Assembly: GCA_937871985.1 (NCBI GenBank)
Contig: CALMPB010000313.1
Coordinates: 1 to 54,503 of the forward strand
Direction: 5' to 3'
DNA length: 54,503 nucleotides
Origin: an uncultured Burkholderiaceae bacterium
Lineage (GTDB): Bacteria > Pseudomonadota > Gammaproteobacteria > Burkholderiales > Burkholderiaceae
How positions within the stretch are numbered: the stretch's first letter is position 1; every line of letters begins with the position of its first letter. Shown here one piece after another: positions 1-8,572 of this stretch. The translations under genes were made by a program, and so were the position numbers. The notes beneath the pieces were generated by a model. It saw only the letters and a program-made list of their open reading frames with translations. It was not told where the DNA came from and ran no database searches.

Positions 1-61
1 CCAACGCTGCTGGTTGGGCCGTCCGTATCGCGCGCACAATGTTTCCAGGCGAGCATCGAGG

Positions 62-823
62 TCAAACTTTTCGGTAGGCGTACATGCTCGTTTCATAAGG
101 GAAAGCGACCTCTTTTCCCCCGGCCAACTCGGGCGTCTGCGAGATCAGCTCGCGCACCTCTCGTTCCACTTGCGCGCGCTCGTCTTCCGGCAGCCCCGCG
201 ACGAAGCTCACCGAAAGCGTACGCTGGAGGACGACCTTTTCGGCAGTCCCGACATGCCTGTTCCGGACATGCCGTTCGCCGATGAATTCCAGGCCAGGCG
301 CTGGAAAGGCATTGCGCCATGCGCCGGTCCGATAGCGCGGCGTGTCTCCTTCGCGCCGATTTGTGATTTCGGACAGAGCGGCCACCCAGGGCACGTCTTC
401 GTCCCGTCCATTCCATATCAGACCCAGTACGCCACCGGGCACGAGCACGCGGCGCATTTCGGTAACCGCCGCTGCGGTCGCGAACCAGTGAAAGGCCTGC
501 GCACAAACCACAGCGTCCATGGATGAGTCGGGAAGCGGGATTGTATCCGCTGCACCGGCAAGCGCCACGATCCCGGGATGGGCGCCAACCAGTTGCTCCC
601 GCATCACGGCGATCGGTTCGAGCGCCGTGATTTCACAGCCAGTCTGTTGCAAAGTCGGGATGAACTTGCCGGTGCCGGCGCCGACCTCCAGAGCCTTGCG
701 GCCTGGAGCCAGCCCGAGGACCTCGCGCAACCAGGCCACGGCCTCCGGCGGATAGCCCGGCCGTCCGGCCACGTAGTCCTTCGCGCCCGTATGGTAGCCC
801 TTCGACTTGTCGTGAATCCGCAT
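62..823 (-). CDS. class I SAM-dependent methyltransferase
   Basis: Predicted cytoplasmic methyltransferase of 253 residues. The N-terminal half carries the SAM-binding motif I ALEVGAGTGKF, followed by an acidic residue at the end of strand 2 (ITALEP) and the motif IV region DAVVCAQAFHWF. This pattern is typical of Methyltransf_11/25 proteins of unknown small-molecule substrate. The frame is open to 895, but the ATG at 823 is preferred because GAGGG lies 6 bases upstream of it; an ATG at 829 abuts the same GAGGG. The gene stands alone, and no neighbour suggests a substrate. The fold assignment is firm, the substrate unknown. Confidence 0.85.
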   Translation of the reverse strand: MRIHDKSKGYHTGAKDYVAGRPGYPPEAVAWLREVLGLAPGRKALEVGAGTGKFIPTLQQTGCEITALEPIAVMREQLVGAHPGIVALAGAADTIPLPDSSMDAVVCAQAFHWFATAAAVTEMRRVLVPGGVLGLIWNGRDEDVPWVAALSEITNRREGDTPRYRTGAWRNAFPAPGLEFIGERHVRNRHVGTAEKVVLQRTLSVSFVAGLPEDERAQVEREVRELISQTPELAGGKEVAFPYETSMYAYRKV

Positions 824-1021
824 GACCATCCCTCGCCGTCTAGGCCGCTTTCTCGACCCGGTGCATAAGCGGCATTTACCTGAATAATGCCACAATTGCC
901 AGCCTTGCCGGCGACGCCCGCCGAATTCCCGATCTTCTTTTCATCGCCTTCGAGCCGGTATGGGCCCTTCCGCCGCGCTCGGCGTTTTGTCCGGGATTTC
1001 AGCCGTCCATGCTCCCAGACC

Positions 1022-1951
1022 CTAGACCCCTCCGAGTTCCGGGGCTTCGCTGGCATAGACGGCCAGGGCGGTCTCGCCATTCCACCAGAAAACCCGGGCC
1101 ACCGTGGCCCGGCGGGCGATTTCCAGGGCCTGGACGGCATCGCTTTCGATGAAATGGGTATGGCCGCGGGCCATGATGGCCCTGGCCTTGTGCTCGGCGG
1201 TCTGGGCGGCGGCGTGTACCGATTCGTCGCGCATGACCAGCGGGCCGTGGAAGCCGTGGCGGTCGAGCCAGTCCCGGGTTCGTTGGCGGTCTTGTTCGGG
1301 CCGGCCGGTAATGATGGTCAGGCCGGAGAGATCCCGATCGGGCAGGATGGTGCTGGGCGGCATGTGGTCGCGCCTGCCGAGTGTGCCGGCCAGGTCGCTT
1401 TCATACAGGCTGACGGGCAGGTCGGCAAGCAGGATGCCGTCCAGGTCGATGGCCCACGAGGCGTATTCGTGCTCGGGCTTGCCGGGCTGATTATTGGTGG
1501 CGGCGAACTCGGGCGTGACCGATTCGCGCTCCCAGGGGAACCAGGCCCGCCATCCCGGCGGCATGCGCGTGCCGGAATCCGGCTGGATGCGTGAGTCGCC
1601 ATCGTAGGCCAGCGTGAATACGTGGATGCCGTGCCCGGCGGCGGTCAGGAAGTCGCGGCAGTCCAGCAGGGTGGTTCCCCGTCCCGCGATGTCCTCGACC
1701 AGCAGCAGGCGCGCGCCGCCGGCCGGAGACTGGGCGGTAAACCAGGAAACGCGCCGCGAACGGCGCTCGTAGGCCAGGGCGAACAGCGGCAGCCCCAGGG
1801 CGGTGGAAGCCATCAGCGCCGGCGCCAGCCCGCCCCGCGCAATGGCGACGACGGCGTCAAAGCCCATTTGGCGCCATCGGGGGATGTGTTCGGACACGAC
1901 CGCCTCGACCCGGGCGTAGTCGTACGAGAAAGCCGCCAGCCTGTCTTGCAT
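1022..1951 (-). CDS. phosphoribosyltransferase-HAD hydrolase fusion protein
   Basis: A 309-residue two-domain protein. Residues 1 to about 120 look like a type I phosphoribosyltransferase: AIARGGLAPA (37-46) and a PRPP-loop-like VEDIAGRGTTLL (85-96). Residues about 165-300 look like a HAD phosphatase: DLDG (169-172, motif I), TGRP (215-218, motif II), K255 (motif III) and ESD (269-271, motif IV). The ATG at 1951 is preceded by AGGA at good spacing; the open frame continues to 2209 but that part overlaps the tRNA and terminator. The combination suggests making or clearing a phosphoribosylated metabolite, but the substrate is unknown. Confidence 0.75.
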   Translation of the reverse strand: MQDRLAAFSYDYARVEAVVSEHIPRWRQMGFDAVVAIARGGLAPALMASTALGLPLFALAYERRSRRVSWFTAQSPAGGARLLLVEDIAGRGTTLLDCRDFLTAAGHGIHVFTLAYDGDSRIQPDSGTRMPPGWRAWFPWERESVTPEFAATNNQPGKPEHEYASWAIDLDGILLADLPVSLYESDLAGTLGRRDHMPPSTILPDRDLSGLTIITGRPEQDRQRTRDWLDRHGFHGPLVMRDESVHAAAQTAEHKARAIMARGHTHFIESDAVQALEIARRATVARVFWWNGETALAVYASEAPELGGV

Positions 1952-2095
1952 TGGTATTTTCCTGCCTTTTTGCGTGCGTCTTGGCCGTAGTGGCGTAGGC
2001 AAGTTTATTCCATGCGGATGGATTGCATGCGAACCACGATTTGCGGGCTTGCCTTGTGGGCGGATTCCTCGTGGACGGATTGCTTTCACGCAAAG

Positions 2096-2134
2096 AAAAA
2101 CCGCCTGGAGAGTTGGAACTCTAGGCGGTTTTAA
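2096..2134 (-). terminator. hairpin terminator downstream of tRNA-Arg
   Basis: Long inverted repeat: AAAACCGCCT then AGAGTT, with partner arms AACTCT and GGCGGTTTT. A-rich and T-rich flanks make it potentially bidirectional. It lies 27 bases past the 3' end of the minus-strand tRNA gene and before the phosphoribosyltransferase gene. Confidence 0.8.
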
Positions 2135-2160
2135 ACCAGTTGATAAGACTAGTGCAATTC

Positions 2161-2237
2161 TGGCGCGGCTGGCAGGATTCGAACCCACGACCCCTTGGTT
2201 CGTAGCCAAGTACTCTATCCAACTGAGCTACAGCCGC
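2161..2237 (-). tRNA. tRNA-Arg (anticodon ACG)
   Basis: A complete cloverleaf on the minus strand. The acceptor stem GCGGCTG pairs with CAGCCGC, followed by discriminator G and an encoded CCA at 2163-2161. The anticodon stem CTTGG/CCAAG encloses the loop CTACGAA, giving anticodon ACG (read as ICG after A34 deamination, decoding CGU/CGC/CGA). The T arm contains GGTTCGAATCC. A terminator follows it, and a plausible promoter precedes it. Confidence 0.97.
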
Positions 2238-2251
2238 TGTAAAGAGGCATA

Positions 2252-2280
2252 ACTATAACACAACTTTTTTTTGATGTCTT
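2252..2280 (-). promoter_or_regulatory. candidate promoter of tRNA-Arg
   Basis: On the minus strand AAGACA (2280-2275) and TATAGT (2257-2252) are separated by 17 bases. The predicted start is about 8 bases before the mature tRNA 5' end. The -35 box matches the consensus in 4 of 6 positions. Confidence 0.45.
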
Positions 2281-2372
2281 TTTCGGCGTGGCAAAGACGG
2301 CCGGGCAGGTCTGGCTGGTAAGATCAGCCCGGCGCGCCATGCATGGCGCGCCGAGATCCGGCATGAAAATCA

Positions 2373-2822
2373 ATGCCTGGAACCTGTTTTGAGGGGGTGG
2401 CTATTTCCTGCATCGATGCTTCAACCCTGAAGGCCTATCGTGAAACCGAATACGGTGTCGAGGACGATGCGCCTTTTTACTTGTCGATCGGCCGGTTCAG
2501 CGAGCCGCTCGCGCGGCTGCAGGCGCGGCATGGCGTCGACTGCAGCGCCTACCTGACCGCCTGCAATCCCTTTGGCAGGCTTGCCGGGGCAGGGTTTAAC
2601 GCGCGGCGCCAGCGACAGCTGGCCGACGATTTGCGGGGTATGAACCGCTTGTTCCTCAGCGGTGCGGGCCGGCATCCAAACGGAACGTGGCCGCCGGAAC
2701 CCAGTTTCCTGGTCCTGGGCCTGACGCGCGGCGAGGCCCGTGCCTTGGGCGATAAATACGAACAGAATGCGGTGGTTTGCTGCGGGCCGCGCGCCGTGCC
2801 CCGCCTGGTGCTGCTGCGTTGA
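2373..2822 (+). CDS. DUF3293 domain-containing protein
   Basis: A 149-residue soluble protein matching the DUF3293 pattern: an early AYRETEY, then YLTACNPFG (residues about 60-68), W with PEPSFLVLGL near 105-115, and a terminal KYEQNAVVCC. The function of this family is not known. The start is uncertain: the ATG at 2373 has no clear ribosome-binding site, and an in-frame GTG at 2397 follows directly on GAGGGG. It stands alone between tRNA-Arg and a convergent LysR gene. Confidence 0.75.
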   Translation: MPGTCFEGVAISCIDASTLKAYRETEYGVEDDAPFYLSIGRFSEPLARLQARHGVDCSAYLTACNPFGRLAGAGFNARRQRQLADDLRGMNRLFLSGAGRHPNGTWPPEPSFLVLGLTRGEARALGDKYEQNAVVCCGPRAVPRLVLLR

Positions 2823-2930
2823 TCGGGCATGCTGCCCGCCGCGGCAAGTGTGTTGCATCAAGGAGCCGGGGCGGTGCGCGCATGCCGGGGCAAACCAGGC
2901 TTTGTGCCGGTATTCGATCCCCGCTGGCCG

Positions 2931-3842
2931 TCAAGGCGCCAGGCTTTCGAGATAGCCTCGGTAGAAGTCGATGAAGGTCCTGACCTTGTTGGTGAGGTGG
3001 CGGCCGGGCGGGTAGATGGCGTAGATTCCGCCGGTTTGCAGTTTCCAGTCCGGCAGCAGCCATGCAAGACGCCTGGTCTTGATGTCTTCCTGCGCGTTGT
3101 GCTGGTCGATGACCGACACGCCGGCGCCGTTTTGCAGCAGCGAACGCAATGCCGCCGGGGAATCCACCCGGAATCGGGACTTCACATGCAGCGTTTTCTC
3201 TTCGCCCGAGCGGTGCGTCATGCGCCATGTGAGGGGCGCCGAAAGCAGGGTCAGGGCTATCCAGTCGAGCTCCACGAGGTCTTCGGGGCGCGAAGGTGGG
3301 GTTCTGCCGCGCAGGTAATCGGGCGAGGCCACGATATATTGCTCGAACTCTCCCAGCTTGACGGCGCGCATCGACGAGTCCCGCAGCCAGCCCAGGCGTA
3401 TGCTCAGGTCTATGCCTTCGCTGACGAGATCGGCGACGCGGTCGTCGGTGCGCAGGTCGATGTGCAGTTCGGGGTGCAGTTTGGCGAATCGGGCCAGCGC
3501 CGGCGCCAGCGATTGCACGGCGTGGTCGACGGTGCTGCTGATGCGCAGCGTTCCGGTCAGCTCCGATTTGCCCGAGCCGACTTCGTCGATGGCGCGCTGC
3601 AGGCCGCGCAGCAAGGGCTGGCATTGCCGGTGCAGGGCCAGTCCGGCGTCGGTCAGCACGACTTTGCGCGTGGTGCGGTTAAACAGCGCGATGCCGAGGC
3701 GCGATTCGAGCCGGCTGATTTCGACGCTGATTTTGGCGGCGGCCACGCCCAGCCTTTCGGCGGCGGCGGTGAAATTGCCGCTTTCGACGACGGCGTCGAA
3801 TATCAGCAGGTCGTTGAGATCGATCTGTCCCGGAAGCGCCAT
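2931..3842 (-). CDS. LysR-family transcriptional regulator
   Basis: A 303-residue LysR-type regulator. The N-terminal winged helix-turn-helix covers residues about 8-66 (FDAVVESGNFTAAAERLGVA, then LESRLGIALFNRTTR). The C-terminal substrate-binding region runs from about 95 to 300, including LSIRLGWLRDSSM, as in the CrgA/AphB-like LysR group common in beta- and gammaproteobacteria. It is transcribed divergently from the oxidoreductase gene at 3997, and the AT-rich intergenic region holds an 11-bp-arm palindrome. The usual LysR arrangement predicts that it controls that neighbour and itself. The inducer is unknown. Confidence 0.92.
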   Translation of the reverse strand: MALPGQIDLNDLLIFDAVVESGNFTAAAERLGVAAAKISVEISRLESRLGIALFNRTTRKVVLTDAGLALHRQCQPLLRGLQRAIDEVGSGKSELTGTLRISSTVDHAVQSLAPALARFAKLHPELHIDLRTDDRVADLVSEGIDLSIRLGWLRDSSMRAVKLGEFEQYIVASPDYLRGRTPPSRPEDLVELDWIALTLLSAPLTWRMTHRSGEEKTLHVKSRFRVDSPAALRSLLQNGAGVSVIDQHNAQEDIKTRRLAWLLPDWKLQTGGIYAIYPPGRHLTNKVRTFIDFYRGYLESLAP

Positions 3843-3868
3843 GATGCCGATTTAATGGAATTAATAAG

Positions 3869-3895
3869 AAATCAATAATAATGAATTATTGATTT
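3869..3895. promoter_or_regulatory. palindromic candidate LysR operator
   Basis: Inverted repeat with perfect 11-base arms AAATCAATAAT (3869-3879) and ATTATTGATTT (3885-3895) around AATGA, in the divergent region between the LysR gene and the SDR gene. It contains T-N11-A type spacing, as LysR sites do. Assignment to this regulator is inferred from position. Confidence 0.55.
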
Positions 3896-3996
3896 ATTTG
3901 TTTATCTATACAACCCCCTTGTGCGATGATGATTTCCAGATAGTGAACAAGAAGCCCCGGCCCTTTGGCCGGGAACTGTTATTTGCGGAGAAATTC

Positions 3997-4635
3997 ATGA
4001 AGATTGCACTGATAGGCGCCTCGGGTTTTGTCGGATCCAGGATATTGGCCGAAGCCTTGGCACGCCACCACCAGGTGACGGCGCTGGTTCTGCACCCCGA
4101 GAAAATCGCGCCCGCCGCCAACCTCGTCGCGCTCAAGGTCGACGTCATGGACGAGGCGGCGCTGGCGGCGCAACTGCGCGGCCACGACGCCGTGATCTGC
4201 GCCTTCAGCGGTCATGCCCAGGCCGACATCCATGGCTATTACGTGAAGGGAGTGAAAGCCATCATTGCGGCGACCAAGCTGGCGGGCGTGCCGCGCCTGC
4301 TGGTGGTGGGAGGCGCCGCCTCGTTGGAGGTCGCGCCCGGCAAGCTGCTGCTCGATACGCCCGAGTTCCCCGAGCAGTGGAAAGCCACGGCGCAGGGGGC
4401 TTATGACGCCCTGCAATTGCTCAAGCAGGAAAATACGCTGGATTGGACCATGCTGAGTCCGGCGGCGATCATCGAACCCGGCGCACGCACCGGCAAGTTC
4501 CGGCTGGGCACCGATACGCTGCTGACGGACGACAAAGGCGAAAGCCGGCTGTCGTTGGAAGACTATGCGGTTGCCATGGTTGACGAACTGGAAAAACCAG
4601 CCCACTCGCGCAAACGTTTCCACGCCGCGTATTGA
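3997..4635 (+). CDS. NAD(P)-binding SDR-type oxidoreductase (NmrA/YwnB-like)
   Basis: A 212-residue Rossmann-fold protein. The N-terminus MKIALIGASGFVGSRILAEA contains the dinucleotide motif GxxGxxG. It resembles the compact atypical SDR group (YwnB, NmrA-like), which lacks the classical YxxxK catalytic pair and often acts as a quinone or flavin reductase or NADPH sensor. The start at 3997 is chosen for GCGGAG 7 bases upstream; the frame is open from 3889, but that part overlaps the AT-rich promoter region. It is divergent from the LysR regulator at 3842 and probably under its control. Confidence 0.85.
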   Translation: MKIALIGASGFVGSRILAEALARHHQVTALVLHPEKIAPAANLVALKVDVMDEAALAAQLRGHDAVICAFSGHAQADIHGYYVKGVKAIIAATKLAGVPRLLVVGGAASLEVAPGKLLLDTPEFPEQWKATAQGAYDALQLLKQENTLDWTMLSPAAIIEPGARTGKFRLGTDTLLTDDKGESRLSLEDYAVAMVDELEKPAHSRKRFHAAY

Positions 4636-4747
4636 AAAAGAGCGCGACCGGAGTTGCGCGGCGTCGCCGCTCCGGCTTCAGGCGCCAGGCCGGCCACGGC
4701 ATTCGCGGCGCCGCCATGGGATGATTGCGCAGGCGGCGTCCGCCCGC

Positions 4748-5311
4748 CTATTTTCTTGAAACGTGTTGATTGCCTTCCATGTAGAAGCGCAGCGGCTTTT
4801 GCGCCCATTCGCCGGCGTAGTCGACCCCCACGCGGGGCCGCTCCACGATGGTGAAAGGCTGGGCGGCGGGATCTTCGGCAAAATGAAAATCATCGCTGCA
4901 TACATCGCGCCCGTAGTCCTGCAGGGTAATGCCCATGGCCTTGCACAGCAGCCCCGGGCCGCTGGCTTTGCCGGCCAGGTTCTGCACCGGCTCGAGCGCG
5001 CGCAGCAAGATGGCGGTGCCGGTGCCCGCGGGTTCGGTGACGACGTTCATGCATGTATGCATGCCGTACACCAGATAGACGTAGGCGTGGCCGGGAGGGC
5101 CGAACATGGCGCGGGTGCGGGGCGTGAGGCCTTTGGAAGTATGGGCGGCCAGGTCGGCGGGCCCCAGGTAGGCCTCGACTTCGACGACGCGGCCGATGCG
5201 CCGCTCTCCGTCGACCGAGTGCACGAGCAGCTTGCCCAATAGTTCGCGGGCGACTTGCGTGGTTTCCCGGTTGAAAAACCGCCGGGGAAGTTTTTTTGGT
5301 GTGGAAGGCAT
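4748..5311 (-). CDS. 3-methyladenine DNA glycosylase (Mpg/Aag family)
   Basis: A 187-residue alkylpurine DNA glycosylase, which excises alkylated purines in base-excision repair. Family marks are the N-terminal FFNRETTQVARELLGK, the catalytic region VVEVEAYLGPADLAAHTSKG with the general-base Glu, the turn MFGPPGHAYVYLVYGMH, and GPGLLCKAMGI. The length fits the bacterial Mpg family. It is a monocistronic minus-strand gene convergent with the SDR gene. The AT-rich region upstream is shared with the cold-shock gene promoter. Confidence 0.93.
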   Translation of the reverse strand: MPSTPKKLPRRFFNRETTQVARELLGKLLVHSVDGERRIGRVVEVEAYLGPADLAAHTSKGLTPRTRAMFGPPGHAYVYLVYGMHTCMNVVTEPAGTGTAILLRALEPVQNLAGKASGPGLLCKAMGITLQDYGRDVCSDDFHFAEDPAAQPFTIVERPRVGVDYAGEWAQKPLRFYMEGNQHVSRK

Positions 5312-5327
5312 TGTTTTTCAAATTAAA

Positions 5328-5356
5328 TTGACTTTTTCGGGCTTAGTTCATATGAT
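5328..5356 (+). promoter_or_regulatory. strong sigma-70 promoter of the cold-shock gene
   Basis: TTGACT (5328-5333) and TATGAT (5351-5356) are 17 bases apart, close to consensus. The predicted start near 5363 leaves a leader of about 130 nucleotides before the ATG at 5494. This is the long 5' UTR layout typical of cold-induced csp genes. Confidence 0.7.
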
Positions 5357-5493
5357 ATGAGGCCAGATTTTCAAGTTCGTTGATGTTTGTACAAGCCAGT
5401 ACCCATATCAGTACTTTTTTGCTCTTATATTCTTCTCCTTGAGAGTCTGTTCCACAGAGCATGTTGCTCTTAATTATGAAGGATTGCAAAATA

Positions 5494-5703
5494 ATGCAAA
5501 CAGAAACTGGCATCGTCAAATGGTTCAACAACGAAAAGGGCTACGGCTTCATCAAGCCTGAAGCAGGCGGCAAAGACCTCTTCGCTCACCATACCGATAT
5601 CCTGGGCACCGGCTTCAAGTCGCTCGAAGAAAACCAACGTGTTTCCTACGTAGCCGCCGAAGGCCAAAAGGGCCCCCAGGCCAAGTCCATCCAGGTTATC
5701 TAA
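5494..5703 (+). CDS. CspA-family cold-shock protein
   Basis: A 69-residue single OB-fold nucleic-acid chaperone that binds single-stranded RNA or DNA. It opens with [15 protein letters not shown], which includes the RNP1 motif KGYGFI. RNP2 reads LFAHH, where most CspA proteins have an aromatic Phe in place of the second His. The ATG at 5494 is preferred over upstream starts because GAAGGA lies about 10 bases before it. A strong promoter, long leader and terminator make it a self-contained unit. Confidence 0.95.
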   Translation: MQTETGIVKWFNNEKGYGFIKPEAGGKDLFAHHTDILGTGFKSLEENQRVSYVAAEGQKGPQAKSIQVI

Positions 5704-5720
5704 TAACCGATTGGCTTCCC

Positions 5721-5746
5721 AAAAAACCGCCGAAAGGCGGTTTTTT
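5721..5746 (+). terminator. rho-independent terminator of the cold-shock gene
   Basis: The stem AACCGCC / GGCGGTT with a GAAA tetraloop is followed by a run of six T residues, 18 bases after the stop codon. Confidence 0.9.
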
Positions 5747-5768
5747 GTTGCTGGGCCGCCCCCAAGGC

Positions 5769-5791
5769 AAAAAAGCGCCCCCTCAGGGGCG
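5769..5791 (-). terminator. terminator of the adenine deaminase gene
   Basis: On the minus strand GCCCC and GGGGC arms around a short loop are followed by GCTTTTTTGC. It sits about 65 bases after the adenine deaminase stop codon. GCGCCCC-type hairpins like this are common between Burkholderiales genes. Confidence 0.55.
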
Positions 5792-5853
5792 GCGGCGTGG
5801 CGTGGGGGCATTTTATTTGCGCGCAGAGCGATTCTTGCGAGAGAGCGCCGCCT

Positions 5854-7285
<1,432 letters not shown>

Positions 7286-7440
7286 TCGAAATTTCCTTTC
7301 AGGAGTCGGGGGTGTAAAGTCTTTCGGATTGTTTGCGGCTGCAATATCATGAGGCGATGCCGGCGTTTTTGCGCGGCCGGGCGGATGGCAAGGAATCCGC
7401 GGCAGGCAGGAAACAGTTTTAGCATAAAGGACGGAGTTTC

Positions 7441-8445
7441 ATGGCGGATATGCCCACACCAGATCAAGCCGCGGCTTCTTGCGTTGTCGCGTCGGTATTG
7501 TATCGCCGCGGCCAGCCCGCGCAGGATGTGCCTTTCGAGGAGGTGGGCAAGCATATCGCCGACGATGACGGCTTGCTATGGATAGGCCTGAAAGAGCCGT
7601 CGCCCGAGGACATACGCAATCTGGGTGGGCAATTGGGCTTTCCCCGACGGGCCATCGAGGAAATCATCGAGCCCCATCGCCGACCCAAAATCATTGAGTA
7701 CGACGTTCTTACCCTGGTCGTCGCCATTACGGTGGAAGTCGCTCATTTGCGTCCCAGTTTCGGCGAGACCCAGATACTGGTGGGGCACAATTTTCTTATC
7801 ACCATCCGGCGCGGCACGACTCAAGGCCATGCCGAGTTGCGCGATCATCTGCATAGCTCGCCCGAATTATTGGGGCGCGGCAGCGATTACGTGGCGTCGG
7901 CCGTTCTGGATTTGCTGGTCGATCATTACGTGGCTGCCATCAACCATATGGAAAAGGGCGTCGAAACCATCGAGCAGCAGTTTTTGCTGCGCGGCTTCCA
8001 TCCTCACGACGTGCGCAAAATGTACAAGCTGCGCCGCGATCTATTGCGCATGTATACGGCGATTGCGCCCATGGCCGAGATATGCCGGCGGCTGGCGCGC
8101 GTCGACATGAAGCACTTCGATCCCGACAGCCGCGCTTTTTTCGGCGAGGTCGCCGATCGGGTCACGCGGGTCACCGAAATGGTTGCCAGCCTGCGCGACG
8201 CCCTGGCCTTTGCCTTTGAAGCCGGCCTCATGATAGGGCAGGCGCAGCAAACCGACATCACCAAGAAGCTGGCCGCGTGGGCGGCCATTCTGGCGGTGCC
8301 CACGGCCGTCGCCGGCATCTACGGCATGAACTTCAAGGATATGCCCGAGCTGAGCCTGCCCTATGGTTATCCGCTGGTGCTGGGCGCAACGTTCGGCGTG
8401 TGCTGCATCCTGTTCTGGCGGTTCCGGAAATCCGGCTGGCTCTAG
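7441..8445 (+). CDS. CorA-family Mg2+/divalent cation transporter
   Basis: A 334-residue inner-membrane channel protein of the CorA superfamily. A long soluble N-terminal domain rich in charged helices (residues about 15-270) precedes two C-terminal membrane helices. The signature GMNF follows the first helix (VAGIYGMNFKDMPEL), and the second helix is YPLVLGATFGVCCILFW. CorA proteins form homopentamers for Mg2+ (or Co2+/Ni2+/Zn2+) flux. The PELSLPYGYP loop is the usual variant of the MPEL region. Substrate specificity is not deducible. Confidence 0.92.
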   Translation: MADMPTPDQAAASCVVASVLYRRGQPAQDVPFEEVGKHIADDDGLLWIGLKEPSPEDIRNLGGQLGFPRRAIEEIIEPHRRPKIIEYDVLTLVVAITVEVAHLRPSFGETQILVGHNFLITIRRGTTQGHAELRDHLHSSPELLGRGSDYVASAVLDLLVDHYVAAINHMEKGVETIEQQFLLRGFHPHDVRKMYKLRRDLLRMYTAIAPMAEICRRLARVDMKHFDPDSRAFFGEVADRVTRVTEMVASLRDALAFAFEAGLMIGQAQQTDITKKLAAWAAILAVPTAVAGIYGMNFKDMPELSLPYGYPLVLGATFGVCCILFWRFRKSGWL

Positions 8446-8479
8446 GGCCTGTCAACCCCTATCAAGGAGTCGCGAAGCC

Positions 8480-8572
8480 ATGAAAAATCTGACGGATCCA
8501 GGCGCCGGGTGCAGCGCGTATGTCGAGCCGGCAGCCGGGCGGCGGCTGCAAGAAGACGAGGTGGCATCATGA
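8480..8572 (+). CDS. possible 30-residue ORF coupled to the AidB-like gene
   Basis: A short open frame begins at ATG 8480, about 10 bases after AAGGAG. Its TGA stop overlaps the ATG of the next gene in the arrangement ATGA. The predicted peptide is hydrophilic with no recognisable domain. Good ribosome-binding spacing and translational coupling suggest a leader peptide, but codon evidence is too short to be sure. Confidence 0.3.
   Translation: MKNLTDPGAGCSAYVEPAAGRRLQEDEVAS

Noticed and set aside
2161..2237. tRNA-Arg as an integration site for a mobile element
   Set aside because: No integrase, no duplicated tRNA end and no foreign gene set lies on either side.
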